Source: UBA4427 sp045106235 (GTDB lineage Bacteria; Myxococcota_A; UBA9160; UBA4427). Taken from it: a DNA stretch of 64,000 bases. Below, in pieces: positions 58,206 to 64,000 of the stretch. Positions within the stretch are counted from its first letter, which is position 1, and each line of letters begins with the position of its first letter. Under the pieces are notes generated by a model. The model saw only the letters and a list, made by a program, of their open reading frames with translations. It made no database searches and was not told where the DNA came from. The stretch covers positions 179,456 to 243,455 of the forward strand of contig JBGCEJ010000011.1 in the NCBI GenBank assembly GCA_045106235.1. The letters run 5' to 3'. A program made the position numbers and the translations under genes.

Positions 58206-58652
58206 TTACTCGTCCGCGAATTCGCCCATCCGCTCGAACTCTTTCTCGAATCCCGGAGGCGAGATCATAACAAGGACCCTTGCTGGCTCCGGCAGAGGGT
58301 TGCTGTAGACGTGTGCGGCGCCCCTTGGCACCACGACGAAGGAGCCCGCTTTCGCAGACAGGGACTCTCCGTCAACGACGAAGTCGAGCTGGCCCGAGGC
58401 GATGTAGAAGGCCTCCTCGCAACTGTCATGATGGTGCGGAGGAGGGCCCTCGGCCTTGGGTGAGACCAGCGTCTCCGTGAGGGAGTAGGCGCCCCGGGTC
58501 GCGTTTGTGTCGGCTTTGATTGTGAAGAGGTCGCCTATGAACCGGATCGGGCGATCATCTTCGGCCGAGTGATGGTAGACCGGCTGGCCGGAGGTCTCGC
58601 CTTGGTTCGGGGTGACGTCGCCGGTTCCTGTTTTGCCTGAATCTTTCGCCAT
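58206..58652 (-). CDS. Cupin-domain protein
   Basis: About 148 residues from the ATG at 58652. The cupin motif 1 is 'GPPPHHHDSCEEAFYIASGQ' with three histidines and the glutamate metal ligand, and motif 2 is 'FVVVPRGAAHVYSNPLPEPA'. It should bind a divalent metal. Such small cupins may act as isomerases, dioxygenases or sugar-binding proteins; no substrate is evident. An N-terminal extension to 58754 overlaps the DUF7079 gene and is not favoured. Confidence 0.85.
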   Translation of the reverse strand: MAKDSGKTGTGDVTPNQGETSGQPVYHHSAEDDRPIRFIGDLFTIKADTNATRGAYSLTETLVSPKAEGPPPHHHDSCEEAFYIASGQLDFVVDGESLSAKAGSFVVVPRGAAHVYSNPLPEPARVLVMISPPGFEKEFERMGEFADE

Positions 58653-58710
58653 GTCTGAAGTCGTCCGTATTTTTAGAGAGGGGTGAGTCGGGGGGCGTCG
58701 TACTTCATCG

Positions 58711-59094
58711 TCACTTGGAAGCGCGTAGCTTGTCGATCCGCTGTTCGATCTCATTCCAGTCTGTGGATGTCGTGTGGCGGGCGAAGCGTCTGACGAGCCA
58801 GGTTCGTATCCGTCGGACGCTGCCCCGGCCGAATGCCTGTTGCTGGGCGCATTTCTGATGGAGCTCTTCGTCGTTCCAGCCTGCCCATTCCCCTGCGACG
58901 CTCGCCAAGTTAGGCCAAAGTACGGGGGCGACCTCGAAGCCTTCGATCTCTTTCAGCTCTGCGGTCGAGAAGGGGGACTCAGCGAGGACTTCGGCGATTC
59001 GCGCGTGGTCGTATGCCTCGAGCTCGGTGTCGAGCCAGAGCTCTGAGAGTGCCGACCATACGGGTTTGCGATCGCCGTCGATCGTCATTGTCAT
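58711..59094 (-). CDS. DUF7079-like small protein
   Basis: 127 residues. 'WSALSELWLDTELEAYDHAR', 'LAESPFSTAELKEI' and 'NLASVAGEWAGWNDEELHQK' form the conserved core of a small family of unknown function found often in integron cassettes and other mobile settings. No catalytic residues are apparent. Confidence 0.7.
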   Translation of the reverse strand: MTMTIDGDRKPVWSALSELWLDTELEAYDHARIAEVLAESPFSTAELKEIEGFEVAPVLWPNLASVAGEWAGWNDEELHQKCAQQQAFGRGSVRRIRTWLVRRFARHTTSTDWNEIEQRIDKLRASK

Positions 59095-59110
59095 GGCTCG
59101 TACTCCAGCA

Positions 59111-59488
59111 TCAGTCGGAAGATCCCGATCCGAGAATCGTCAGCACGTTTCCATCGGGGTCCCTGAAGTGGGCAAGGCTTCCGCCCCAGGGCTGCTTTTC
59201 GGGAGGCGCCAGGAACTCGACCCCACGCGATATGAGCTTTTCATAGACGGCCTGCAAGTCATCAACTTCAAGCGAGACCGAAACGAATCGCCCTACGAGC
59301 TCGTCGGCTTCAGGGTCTTGCGGGGCGACGCGTTCGAGGGCGAGGTGCGCTTCTCCTGTCTCGAGTTCCGCCCATCCGGATTCCGGGATCGCGTAGGCGA
59401 TGGGGATGCCCAGCGTATCGCTGTAGAAAGCAAGAGATCGCGTCCAGTCGGTCACGAAGATGCGAACGGTTTTAAGCTTGTACTTCAC
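59111..59488 (-). CDS. VOC/glyoxalase superfamily protein
   Basis: 125 residues with two beta-alpha-beta-beta-beta units. 'TVRIFVTDWTRSLAFYSDTL' is the opening helix-strand, 'TGEAHLALERVAPQ' the first-half metal region, and 'GGSLAHFRDPDGNVLTILGS' the ending with a conserved H-F-x-D-P-D-G-N. The family contains glyoxalase I, fosfomycin and bleomycin resistance proteins and extradiol dioxygenases. The substrate is unknown. It follows DUF7079 by 16 bp in the reverse direction. Confidence 0.88.
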   Translation of the reverse strand: MKYKLKTVRIFVTDWTRSLAFYSDTLGIPIAYAIPESGWAELETGEAHLALERVAPQDPEADELVGRFVSVSLEVDDLQAVYEKLISRGVEFLAPPEKQPWGGSLAHFRDPDGNVLTILGSGSSD

Positions 59489-59552
59489 GTGCGCCTCGAG
59501 GTTAGGGGAGACTTCGCATGCATTGTGTTATGCGAAACCGGGAGATGGCTCG

Positions 59553-59966
59553 CTAGAGGAGGCCGACGGATCTTCTAAACGTGTCAACGCTCCAGTAGTC
59601 TCGGATTGTCTTGATCTTGCCGCCTTCGATCTGGATCATGGAACTCGCGCGAACTTCGAATTTTCTGCCGGTGGCCGGAAGGCCGGGAAAGTCGCCTTTG
59701 TGGGTGCCTGTCATGGCCCATTCTGCGCCCGCGGATCCATCTGGCGAAGTGAAGACATTCGTTGGGATGACTTGGAAGTCGGGGGCACCGGAATAGGTCA
59801 GCTCGGCGAAACTTCGAATTTGGTCGAGCCCCTCAAAACGAGCCTCGAAAGCAAGGTCTTCGAAGGATGCGTTTTCCGAAAAGAAGCGAAGGACCTGGTT
59901 GGGATCCCCCGTCCCCCACGCGGCGTAGTAGTCTCGAATAAAGGCTTGAGGATCATCCGCAGTCAT
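59553..59966 (-). CDS. SnoaL-like (NTF2-fold) polyketide cyclase-type protein
   Basis: 137 residues. 'FIRDYYAAWGTGDPNQVLRF' starts the NTF2 fold; 'GTHKGDFPGLPATGRKFEVR' and 'GGKIKTIRDYWSVDTFRRSV' are the usual SnoaL elements, including the W/D near the C-terminus. Members include polyketide cyclases, ketosteroid isomerase-like enzymes and many of unknown activity. GTTATGC lies 20 bp after the stop (59527-59533). Confidence 0.85.
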   Translation of the reverse strand: MTADDPQAFIRDYYAAWGTGDPNQVLRFFSENASFEDLAFEARFEGLDQIRSFAELTYSGAPDFQVIPTNVFTSPDGSAGAEWAMTGTHKGDFPGLPATGRKFEVRASSMIQIEGGKIKTIRDYWSVDTFRRSVGLL

Positions 59967-60012
59967 TCTGTTGGTCCTTTCCTCATTTGGGGGGCGTCTG
60001 CCGCGTCTGAAT

Positions 60013-60492
60013 CTAAGGGTTTGATTGAGTCTGCGATTGGGGTTGCCAAGTGTGATTGCAGTTTCCGCATTCGAAACTCTCGCGGATCGTGCGCAGTGGG
60101 TAGAGGAATCCGAGGAGGTAGCTGACCGAGACGCTCAGCGCAGTTTTTAGAGGGCTGCGTGATAACTCTCGTTTTGAGTGGAGGCTGGCGTGTCCGCACT
60201 CCGGACAAATTTCGTCTGCATGGGGTGGTAAGGAAGCTTCGGGAATGTCGGAGAGGTCCGCGCTGGCGTCGGTCGCCAGGATCTCTCGTGCGGTTTCGAG
60301 ATCAGACTCGATGACCGCCACTTTCACGCCGCCGAGGGCTTGAGAGAGATGCCACTTCTGCTGGATCTGAAGGTCGTCCAGCACCCATGCAGGAATGTTA
60401 TGAGATTCGAGGAGGGCCTTTGCCAAGTCCGCTTCGTACGGATAGGTGAATGAGGCCGCGACTCTTGTCCGTTCGTTGGGCTTTACTTCCAT
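60013..60492 (-). CDS. DUF2007 and zinc-ribbon protein
   Basis: About 159 residues from the ATG at 60492. The N-terminal ~70 residues form a DUF2007 (putative signal-transducing) domain: 'TYPYEADLAKALLESHNIPA' and 'GGVKVAVIESDLETAREIL'. Then C-P-E-C-G and a distant C-G-N-C form a zinc ribbon that brackets a short hydrophobic helix ('TALSVSVSYLLGFLYPL'). Role unknown. The stop codon lies in a CTAAGGGTTTGATTGA sequence that resembles one end of the attC-like repeats. Confidence 0.75.
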   Translation of the reverse strand: MEVKPNERTRVAASFTYPYEADLAKALLESHNIPAWVLDDLQIQQKWHLSQALGGVKVAVIESDLETAREILATDASADLSDIPEASLPPHADEICPECGHASLHSKRELSRSPLKTALSVSVSYLLGFLYPLRTIRESFECGNCNHTWQPQSQTQSNP

Positions 60493-60549
60493 AGGTCGTG
60501 GCTCTGCTGGAAGGCGGGCAAGCTCCAATCTGAAGTTGGCCGCTCAGGA

Positions 60550-60663
60550 GGGGTTCCCTAAGGGTATCAAATGAGGGGGACTGTTTTCCGGAGGAGATGG
60601 GGGCGAGGCATCACGCTCTTCGTGTACTGCAACAGGGAGTCTCCTGTTCGCCGGCTGTTATGC
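60550..60663. repeat. attC-like element 1
   Basis: A 114-bp gene-free unit. One end is GGGGTTCCCTAAGGGTATCA and the other GTTATGC (60657-60663; GCATAAC on the minus strand). The GFA stop codon is inside the second end. Inner partly complementary arms (GGAGGAGA / TCTCCT) could form a hairpin. Ends and size fit an integron attC site. Confidence 0.6.
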
Positions 60664-61068
60664 TAGGGGGCCGTCTGGCCCTTCGGCGAACTTGGGTAGG
60701 TCGGCATCGATCGTGTACCAGGAAGCCTTGTCCGAAACCCAAAGGTGCGCGAGCGGTTGGCGGCCCGGGTCACCATCGAGGGTTCCTAAGCGGACGCGTC
60801 GGATATCGGGTTCAGAATCGTGCCGACTGTATATTGGCGAGCCGCAGCGCGAGCAGAAAGCGCGAAATTTGTTCGGAGAGGATTCGAATTCGCGAAGAAG
60901 CTCAAGCCCCTCTTCGATCTTGAAATATTGGGTACGTACGGGCGCGTTGGCCGCGAAGGCAGATCCGTTCGCGCGGCGGCACTGTTCGCAGTGGCAGAGG
61001 CCGGCTGGGCCGAGCTTGCCAGAGATGGAGAATCGGACTCCTGCACATTGGCATCGACCGGTCAGCAT
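60658..61068 (-). CDS. GFA family protein (glutathione-dependent formaldehyde-activating type)
   Basis: 136 residues. Zinc-binding cysteines occur as C-x-C in 'GRCQCAGVRF', C-x-C-x-x-C in 'LCHCEQCRRANGS' and C-x-x-C in 'FCSRCGSPIYSR', the classical GFA/CENP-V set of two zinc sites. The length is normal. Many such genes are in integron cassettes and do not act on formaldehyde. The TAA stop lies in the end of an attC-like element (GCATAAC). Confidence 0.88.
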   Translation of the reverse strand: MLTGRCQCAGVRFSISGKLGPAGLCHCEQCRRANGSAFAANAPVRTQYFKIEEGLELLREFESSPNKFRAFCSRCGSPIYSRHDSEPDIRRVRLGTLDGDPGRQPLAHLWVSDKASWYTIDADLPKFAEGPDGPLA

Positions 61069-61143
61069 TGAAAGCGATCCTCCGGACTCACGTGTGAGAG
61101 GACTCCTAGAAGGTGTGGGAGCCGTAAAAGGGGTCGCCCGAGA

Positions 61144-61686
61144 CTAGTCGATCGTCGCCAAGAACAGGAGCGAGTAGACCACCAGCGAGAAAATTCCGAC
61201 GCCGATTCCCCAGCGATTCCATAGTCGCTGGGCCTGCTCGAATTCCTCGTCAGACTGCCAGGGGAACGAGTCTCGAGCGGCTTTGTATCCTTTCAATCCG
61301 GCGTAGATCTGAACAGCAAACCCCAAGATGGGCACGAGGGCGAGTAGCGACCAATACACTCGGTTTCCGAGTCCCCATATCGGAGTGAGTACAAACGCGC
61401 CGAAATTCCATTGGTTCTCAACTTCGACGGCGTCTGAATCGTTCGCTTCAAACGCTTGAGAGGAGAACGCGGATCGGCCTGCGAGGATCGTTGGGACCAA
61501 GAGGAAGAGCGTCCCGACTCGGTTGAAATCTCTGTGTACGCTCGCCTCTGGATCTTGGCTGACCCATCCGTCGTATGCGAACCAGGCGAGGAGCAGGAAG
61601 AGGGCGATGAAAAGGGGTCTGAAAGAGCGCACCGGGTCGGTCTCCTGCCGCAGGACGGACACTTCCAAGATCTGCAGCGTCCGCAA
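61144..61686 (-). CDS. Membrane protein of unknown function, two to four helices
   Basis: Up to 180 residues; the TTG at 61686 has no ribosome-binding site and touches an attC-like element, while a GTG at 61632 has CAGGAG eight bases upstream and is a better start (~162 residues). Helices near 25-42, 58-74, 98-125 and 158-177. 'VENQWNFGAFVLTPIWGLGN' and 'IYAGLKGYKAARDSFPWQSD' recall DUF2628-like membrane proteins. Function unknown. Confidence 0.65.
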   Translation of the reverse strand: MRTLQILEVSVLRQETDPVRSFRPLFIALFLLLAWFAYDGWVSQDPEASVHRDFNRVGTLFLLVPTILAGRSAFSSQAFEANDSDAVEVENQWNFGAFVLTPIWGLGNRVYWSLLALVPILGFAVQIYAGLKGYKAARDSFPWQSDEEFEQAQRLWNRWGIGVGIFSLVVYSLLFLATID

Positions 61687-61687
61687 A

Positions 61688-61797
61688 GTGGTTTGCTTAA
61701 GGTTATCAGAGTTTGGCGCCAGACCGCGCGAGTCGCCGACGCCATGAGTGTAAGGTGACTTTCGCGGCGGCGGCGGCCGCCGCCGCCGGAGTTAGGT
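61688..61797. repeat. attC-like element 2
   Basis: A 110-bp unit from GTGGTTTGCTTAAGGTTATC to GTTAGGT (61791-61797; ACCTAAC on the minus strand). A run of GCC/GGC triplets near 61766-61790 (CGGCGGCGGCGGCCGCCGCC) is self-complementary. Same end motifs and position as the other four elements. Confidence 0.6.
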
Positions 61798-61832
61798 ACG
61801 CCACGGCAAGGCTCAGTCTGGTTCTGGGATTG

Positions 61833-62186
61833 CTAAACGGTTTGAGCCGAGGGACCTTGGAGTACATCATTGAGGATTGCGACAACTTCGGCGAATCCGA
61901 CGAGATGCTCACCCTCTTGGACATCGATAATCTGCCCGACACTGAGGCTTTCTGGATAGTATTCAGGCTCTGCGAATTTGATGAACGCTCTGGTGCTTTC
62001 GCCGGGATGGAGCCATTCGCAATCGGGGTAGTGATGCTCGCCTGAAGTCAGGTAGTCGAGCATCACGGCATGGCTCGGTCGATAGCCGGACGCGCATGGG
62101 CGAGATCTTCCGCCCTCACGGGTTGGTAGAAGTGTCACGACTGCCTCTATGTCGACCGTGGATCTTGCGCGCATATGCTTGCTCAT
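61833..62186 (-). CDS. Stand-alone EF-Tu domain III-like protein
   Basis: About 117 residues from the ATG at 62186 (GGGAG upstream). 'VDIEAVVTLLPTREGGR', 'CASGYRPSHAVMLDYLTSGE', 'WLHPGESTRAFIKFAEPEYY' and 'IIDVQEGEHLVGFAEVVAIL' follow the order of EF-Tu C-terminal domain elements (the G-G-R, G-Y-R-P, P-G-D and E-G-x-x-x-G motifs) with no GTPase domain. The gene fills one cassette between attC-like elements 2 and 3. It could bind tRNA or EF-Ts-like partners or simply use the barrel fold for another purpose; function is unknown. Confidence 0.7.
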   Translation of the reverse strand: MSKHMRARSTVDIEAVVTLLPTREGGRSRPCASGYRPSHAVMLDYLTSGEHHYPDCEWLHPGESTRAFIKFAEPEYYPESLSVGQIIDVQEGEHLVGFAEVVAILNDVLQGPSAQTV

Positions 62187-62223
62187 ATGACGGAGACTCC
62201 CGAAGCCCGCGAGATCCGCCTCG

Positions 62224-62365
62224 AAGGGTATGCCTAAAGGTATCAGAGTCCGTCCCTGTATGGCGCGAGGCGCCGGGGTCAGAATTGGAAAGGCCACGCA
62301 CGTCGTGGGCGGCGGATTTCGAGAACGGCTTCCCCGAGACCTTTATGGTTGAGGGGATGTTATGT
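62224..62365. repeat. attC-like element 3
   Basis: A 142-bp unit from AAGGGTATGCCTAAAGGTAT to GTTATGT (62359-62365; ACATAAC on the minus strand, followed by ATCCCCTCAACC as in elements 4 and 5). Inner arms with CGCACGTCGTGGGCGG-type complementarity are present. Confidence 0.55.
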
Positions 62366-62493
62366 GATGGCGAGGGATGGGCTGACCCGGGCGGTACCTC
62401 TCAGCTTGATCTGCTAACGAGTGGATATGCCGCCGCCCAATCACTCGTCCGGCAGGGGGCTTTCGAAATTTATCGATTGAACCGCAGGATCAG

Positions 62494-62688
62494 TTGGTCT
62501 CGAGCGGGGGCGTCGAAGAAATGCTTTCGGTACTTCTTAAGGCGGGACCGTTGGGAAAGCTCGTGCCTGAGAATCCGAAACTCCGAGCCGAGGCTGAGCC
62601 CAAGGTAAGGTCAGCGCTTGTCGCTCAGGGGCAGGGAGGAGTGGTTGCATTAAACGCGGCGGTTTGGGTCGTGACTGCGACTGCCTAG
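62494..62688 (+). pseudogene. C-terminal fragment of a class I SAM-dependent methyltransferase
   Basis: 64 codons ending 'VVALNAAVWVVTATA'. Endings of the type A-A-x-W-x-V-T-A are usual for UbiE/COQ5-like methyltransferases, and 'LGKLVPENPKLRAEAEPKVR' resembles the helix before it. No SAM-binding motifs precede it in any frame, so it is a remnant. It is in opposite orientation to the neighbouring genes, between attC-like elements 3 and 4. Confidence 0.45.
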
Positions 62689-62771
62689 ATCGGCCGCGTG
62701 CCGCGTGGCTCTAGCTTGCTGAACTCCAGTTTTAGTCCGCCCACCCAGCCAAATGGTGCAGCGCCCGTGTT

Positions 62772-62865
62772 AAGGGTTCGCTTAAGGTGATCAGAGGTTT
62801 TGGCCAGACGGCAGACGTCGTCTGATCCACACCGAAATCTCGCCCGGTTTAGGGGGGTGTTATAC
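62772..62865. repeat. attC-like element 4
   Basis: A 94-bp unit from AAGGGTTCGCTTAAGGTGAT to GTTATAC (62859-62865). The inner palindrome CAGACG-ACGTCTG type sequence (62812-62826) provides a hairpin. The stop codon of the DUF2834 gene is within the right end (GTATAAC on the minus strand). Confidence 0.6.
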
Positions 62866-63216
62866 GGCGTCCGGCGAATCAGCAGAAGAGGCCACGACTT
62901 CTATTTGGTTAGATCTCACGATCAGATAGGCCGCGAATCCGACTGCGACGCCAGGTACAAATCCTAGGATCAGGCAGATCCAACCTCTTCGGACCGAATA
63001 GGCTTTGGCTTCGTATGTCACCCATGCTGCGAGAATGGCCCAGCAACCGAAAATATCCGCCGAGTACCCTGACGAGTATGGGTTCACGAATCCGGCTTTG
63101 AGGGCACCAATCACGTCTGGGTTTTGGATCAACGGAGGGATGACGACTGCGGCGAAGTAGGCAGAGAACGCGGCCGCAACAGCGAGGATCGTCCCGCGAA
63201 AGAATCGCTCATGCAT
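62860..63216 (-). CDS. DUF2834-like membrane protein
   Basis: 118 residues from the ATG at 63216, preceded by AGGAGAG; an upstream extension to 63261 is not favoured. Three helices (~8-28, 52-70 and 82-103). 'NPYSSGYSADIFGCWAILAA' and 'GWICLILGFVPGVAVGFAAY' are the core of DUF2834. Function unknown; homologues are common in bacterial cassettes and marine genomes. The gene occupies one cassette between attC-like elements 4 and 5 and its stop codon lies inside element 4. Confidence 0.82.
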   Translation of the reverse strand: MHERFFRGTILAVAAAFSAYFAAVVIPPLIQNPDVIGALKAGFVNPYSSGYSADIFGCWAILAAWVTYEAKAYSVRRGWICLILGFVPGVAVGFAAYLIVRSNQIEVVASSADSPDAV

Positions 63217-63257
63217 GCGGGCTCTCCTAGGCAGTGGATGCCGTATGACGGATACGC

Positions 63258-63422
63258 CCATAACCTGCAGGGTCCGCCTAAAGGGTTTGTCGAAGAGTAG
63301 GGCTTCGTCGCCAGGTGACTAGAGCCGCGAGCGTCAAAATCTTGGAGGTTTCCTATGCCGCTCGCGGCGAAAGGCCGTTCCAAGCAAGGCAAAAACTCGT
63401 CTGGTTCAGGGGATTGTTATAC
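63258..63422. repeat. attC-like element 5
   Basis: A 165-bp unit. On the minus strand it starts GTATAAC (63422-63416) and ends GTTATGG (63264-63258), with the shared CCCTTTAGGCGGAC box inside the end. A 10-bp inverted repeat, GCCGCGAGCG ... CGCTCGCGGC, with a ~25-base loop forms a hairpin near 63325-63370. It is the best match to an attC site in the window. Confidence 0.68.
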
Positions 63423-63429
63423 GGCGGGC

Positions 63430-63457
63430 TTGATTAAAACTACAACGTAGTTACAAT
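63430..63457 (+). promoter_or_regulatory. brnTA promoter with overlapping operator-like dyad
   Basis: TTGATT (63430-63435), a 16-bp spacer and TACAAT (63452-63457) precede the brnT ATG by only nine bases, so the mRNA is probably leaderless. The spacer is almost filled by AACTAC-AAC-GTAGTT (63438-63452), a dyad well placed for autorepression by the BrnT-BrnA complex. Confidence 0.65.
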
Positions 63458-63465
63458 GTCCCTAT

Positions 63466-63759
63466 ATGTCGGATTTGAGATTCGAGTGGGATCCTCGCAA
63501 GAATGCCGGGAATCGTCGTAAGCACGGCGTTTCGTTCGAAGAGGCCGAGACGGTCTTTTATGACGACCGCGGCATTCTGACGGAAGATCCGGATGAGGAA
63601 GATGAAGACCGCTTCGTTCTCATCGGACTGAGCTCAGCACTCAAGACGCTTGTGGTTTGCCACTGCTATCGAGAGGAAGACTCGGTCATTCGGATTATCT
63701 CTGCGCGTAAGGCGCATCGCGAGGAGCGTCGCGACTACGACAAGAGGTGGCGAAAATGA
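63466..63759 (+). CDS. brnT: BrnT ribonuclease toxin
   Basis: 97 residues, normal BrnT length. 'FEWDPRKNAGNRRKHGVSFE' and 'EEAETVFYDDRGILTEDPDE' are the family's N-terminal signature; 'ISARKAHREERRDYDKRW' ends it with the basic residues involved in catalysis. BrnT is a RelE-like RNase that halts translation and is neutralised by BrnA. The ATG lies nine bases after the -10 element, with no ribosome-binding site. It is on the plus strand, opposite to most genes of the array, and overlaps brnA by 4 bp. Confidence 0.93.
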   Translation: MSDLRFEWDPRKNAGNRRKHGVSFEEAETVFYDDRGILTEDPDEEDEDRFVLIGLSSALKTLVVCHCYREEDSVIRIISARKAHREERRDYDKRWRK

Positions 63760-63974
63760 GAGACCGTTACGACTTTTCGAAGGGTAAGCAGAATCCCTAT
63801 GCAAAGCGACTGAAGAAGCAGATCACGATTCGGCTCGACGAAGAGACGCTCGACTACTTCAAGGATCTCGCAGAAGACACGGAGATCCCCTACCAGACGC
63901 TCATCAACCTTTACCTTCGGGAATGTGCGAAGGCGAAGAAGCGCCCCGGCCTCAAGTGGCGGAAGACCGGGTAG
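63756..63974 (+). CDS. brnA: BrnA antitoxin
   Basis: About 72 residues from the ATG at 63756, which overlaps the brnT stop (ATGA) and has GAGG upstream. 'KRLKKQITIRLDEETLDYFK' is a ribbon-helix-helix DNA-binding segment; 'IPYQTLINLYLRECAKAKKR' forms the second helix and toxin-binding tail. BrnA binds BrnT and represses the shared promoter, probably at the dyad at 63438-63452. Toxin-first order is usual for this family. Confidence 0.92.
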   Translation: MRDRYDFSKGKQNPYAKRLKKQITIRLDEETLDYFKDLAEDTEIPYQTLINLYLRECAKAKKRPGLKWRKTG

Positions 63975-63985
63975 GCGGTCGGAGC

Positions 63986-64000
63986 CTGCCGTATAACGGA
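63986..64000. repeat. Start of a further attC-like element (cut by the window edge)
   Basis: CTGCCGTATAACGGA follows the brnA stop by 11 bp. GTATAAC (63991-63997) is the exact complement of the GTTATAC that precedes brnT, so the toxin-antitoxin pair is bracketed by inverted core sites. The rest lies outside the window. Confidence 0.5.

Noticed and set aside
60003..60029. Sixth copy of the attC-like end motif (CTAAGGGTTTGATTGA)
   Set aside because: It lacks a partner GTTATRC within 200 bp on the expected side and overlaps the DUF2007 stop; noted but not counted as a site.
1..64000. CRISPR arrays, tRNA or rRNA genes, transposases and phage genes
   Set aside because: No regularly spaced repeats, cloverleaf sequences, rRNA signatures, transposase motifs or structural phage proteins were found on either strand.

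Overview
The window is a GC-rich, gene-dense bacterial chromosome segment. No rRNA, tRNA, phage, insertion sequence or CRISPR array was seen. A Gram-negative envelope is indicated by an outer-membrane porin ending in phenylalanine, several lipoproteins and a protein with a C-terminal PEP-CTERM sorting signal. Aerobic respiration with a sodium-pumping NADH dehydrogenase and CoA-based degradation of large hydrophobic acids suggest a free-living heterotroph. A lineage once placed in the Deltaproteobacteria (Myxococcota- or Binatota-like) would fit, but this is inference and not a placement.

Layout. 0-12 kb is devoted to flavin-linked electron transfer. A plus-strand set (porin, FMN-binding protein, four-helix membrane protein, ApbE) converges on a minus-strand Na+-NQR locus: nqrABCDEF, a terminator, a second apbE, an undecaprenol/diacylglycerol kinase, a DUF488 gene and a 59-residue nqrM. 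12.2-12.8 kb holds a CBS-domain gene. 12.8-17.4 kb holds four minus-strand genes in the order chsE2-chsH2(N)-chsE1-chsH1, resembling the igr cholesterol side-chain operon of actinobacteria, with a divergent XRE-cupin regulator. 17.5-26.5 kb is mostly housekeeping: RecQ, OsmC, GST-like, SDR, GlpD, a PilZ-like protein and an FAD dehydrogenase. 26.5-35 kb is a second CoA-catabolic block: amidohydrolase, two MaoC proteins, PHP protein, DUF35 protein, Ltp2-like thiolase-fold enzyme, alpha/beta hydrolase and two acyl-CoA dehydrogenases. Together the two blocks supply every enzyme type needed to dehydrogenate, hydrate and retro-aldol-cleave a short side chain on a ring system.

35-42 kb encodes surface and secreted proteins (a helical-repeat protein, a PEP-CTERM metzincin-like protease with a propeller-like C-terminal half, an LEA-like lipoprotein), then SurE, a CheC-like protein and a histidine phosphatase. 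42-56 kb has a second RecQ, a deazaflavin-type oxidoreductase, an orphan methyltransferase-like protein, two DJ-1/PfpI proteins, a GPH transporter, a probable methanethiol S-methyltransferase (MddA), a secreted methyltransferase-fold lipoprotein and MetH. Methanethiol methylation and methionine synthesis therefore lie close together.

56.6-64 kb changes character. It consists of short, mostly minus-strand genes of the kind carried by integron cassettes (LEH, cupin, DUF7079, VOC, SnoaL, DUF2007, GFA, an EF-Tu domain-III-like protein, DUF2834, BrnT/BrnA). From 60.5 kb on, the cassettes are separated by imperfect repeats of about 94-165 bp that look like attC recombination sites. I read this as part of a chromosomal integron cassette array whose integrase would lie beyond the right edge.
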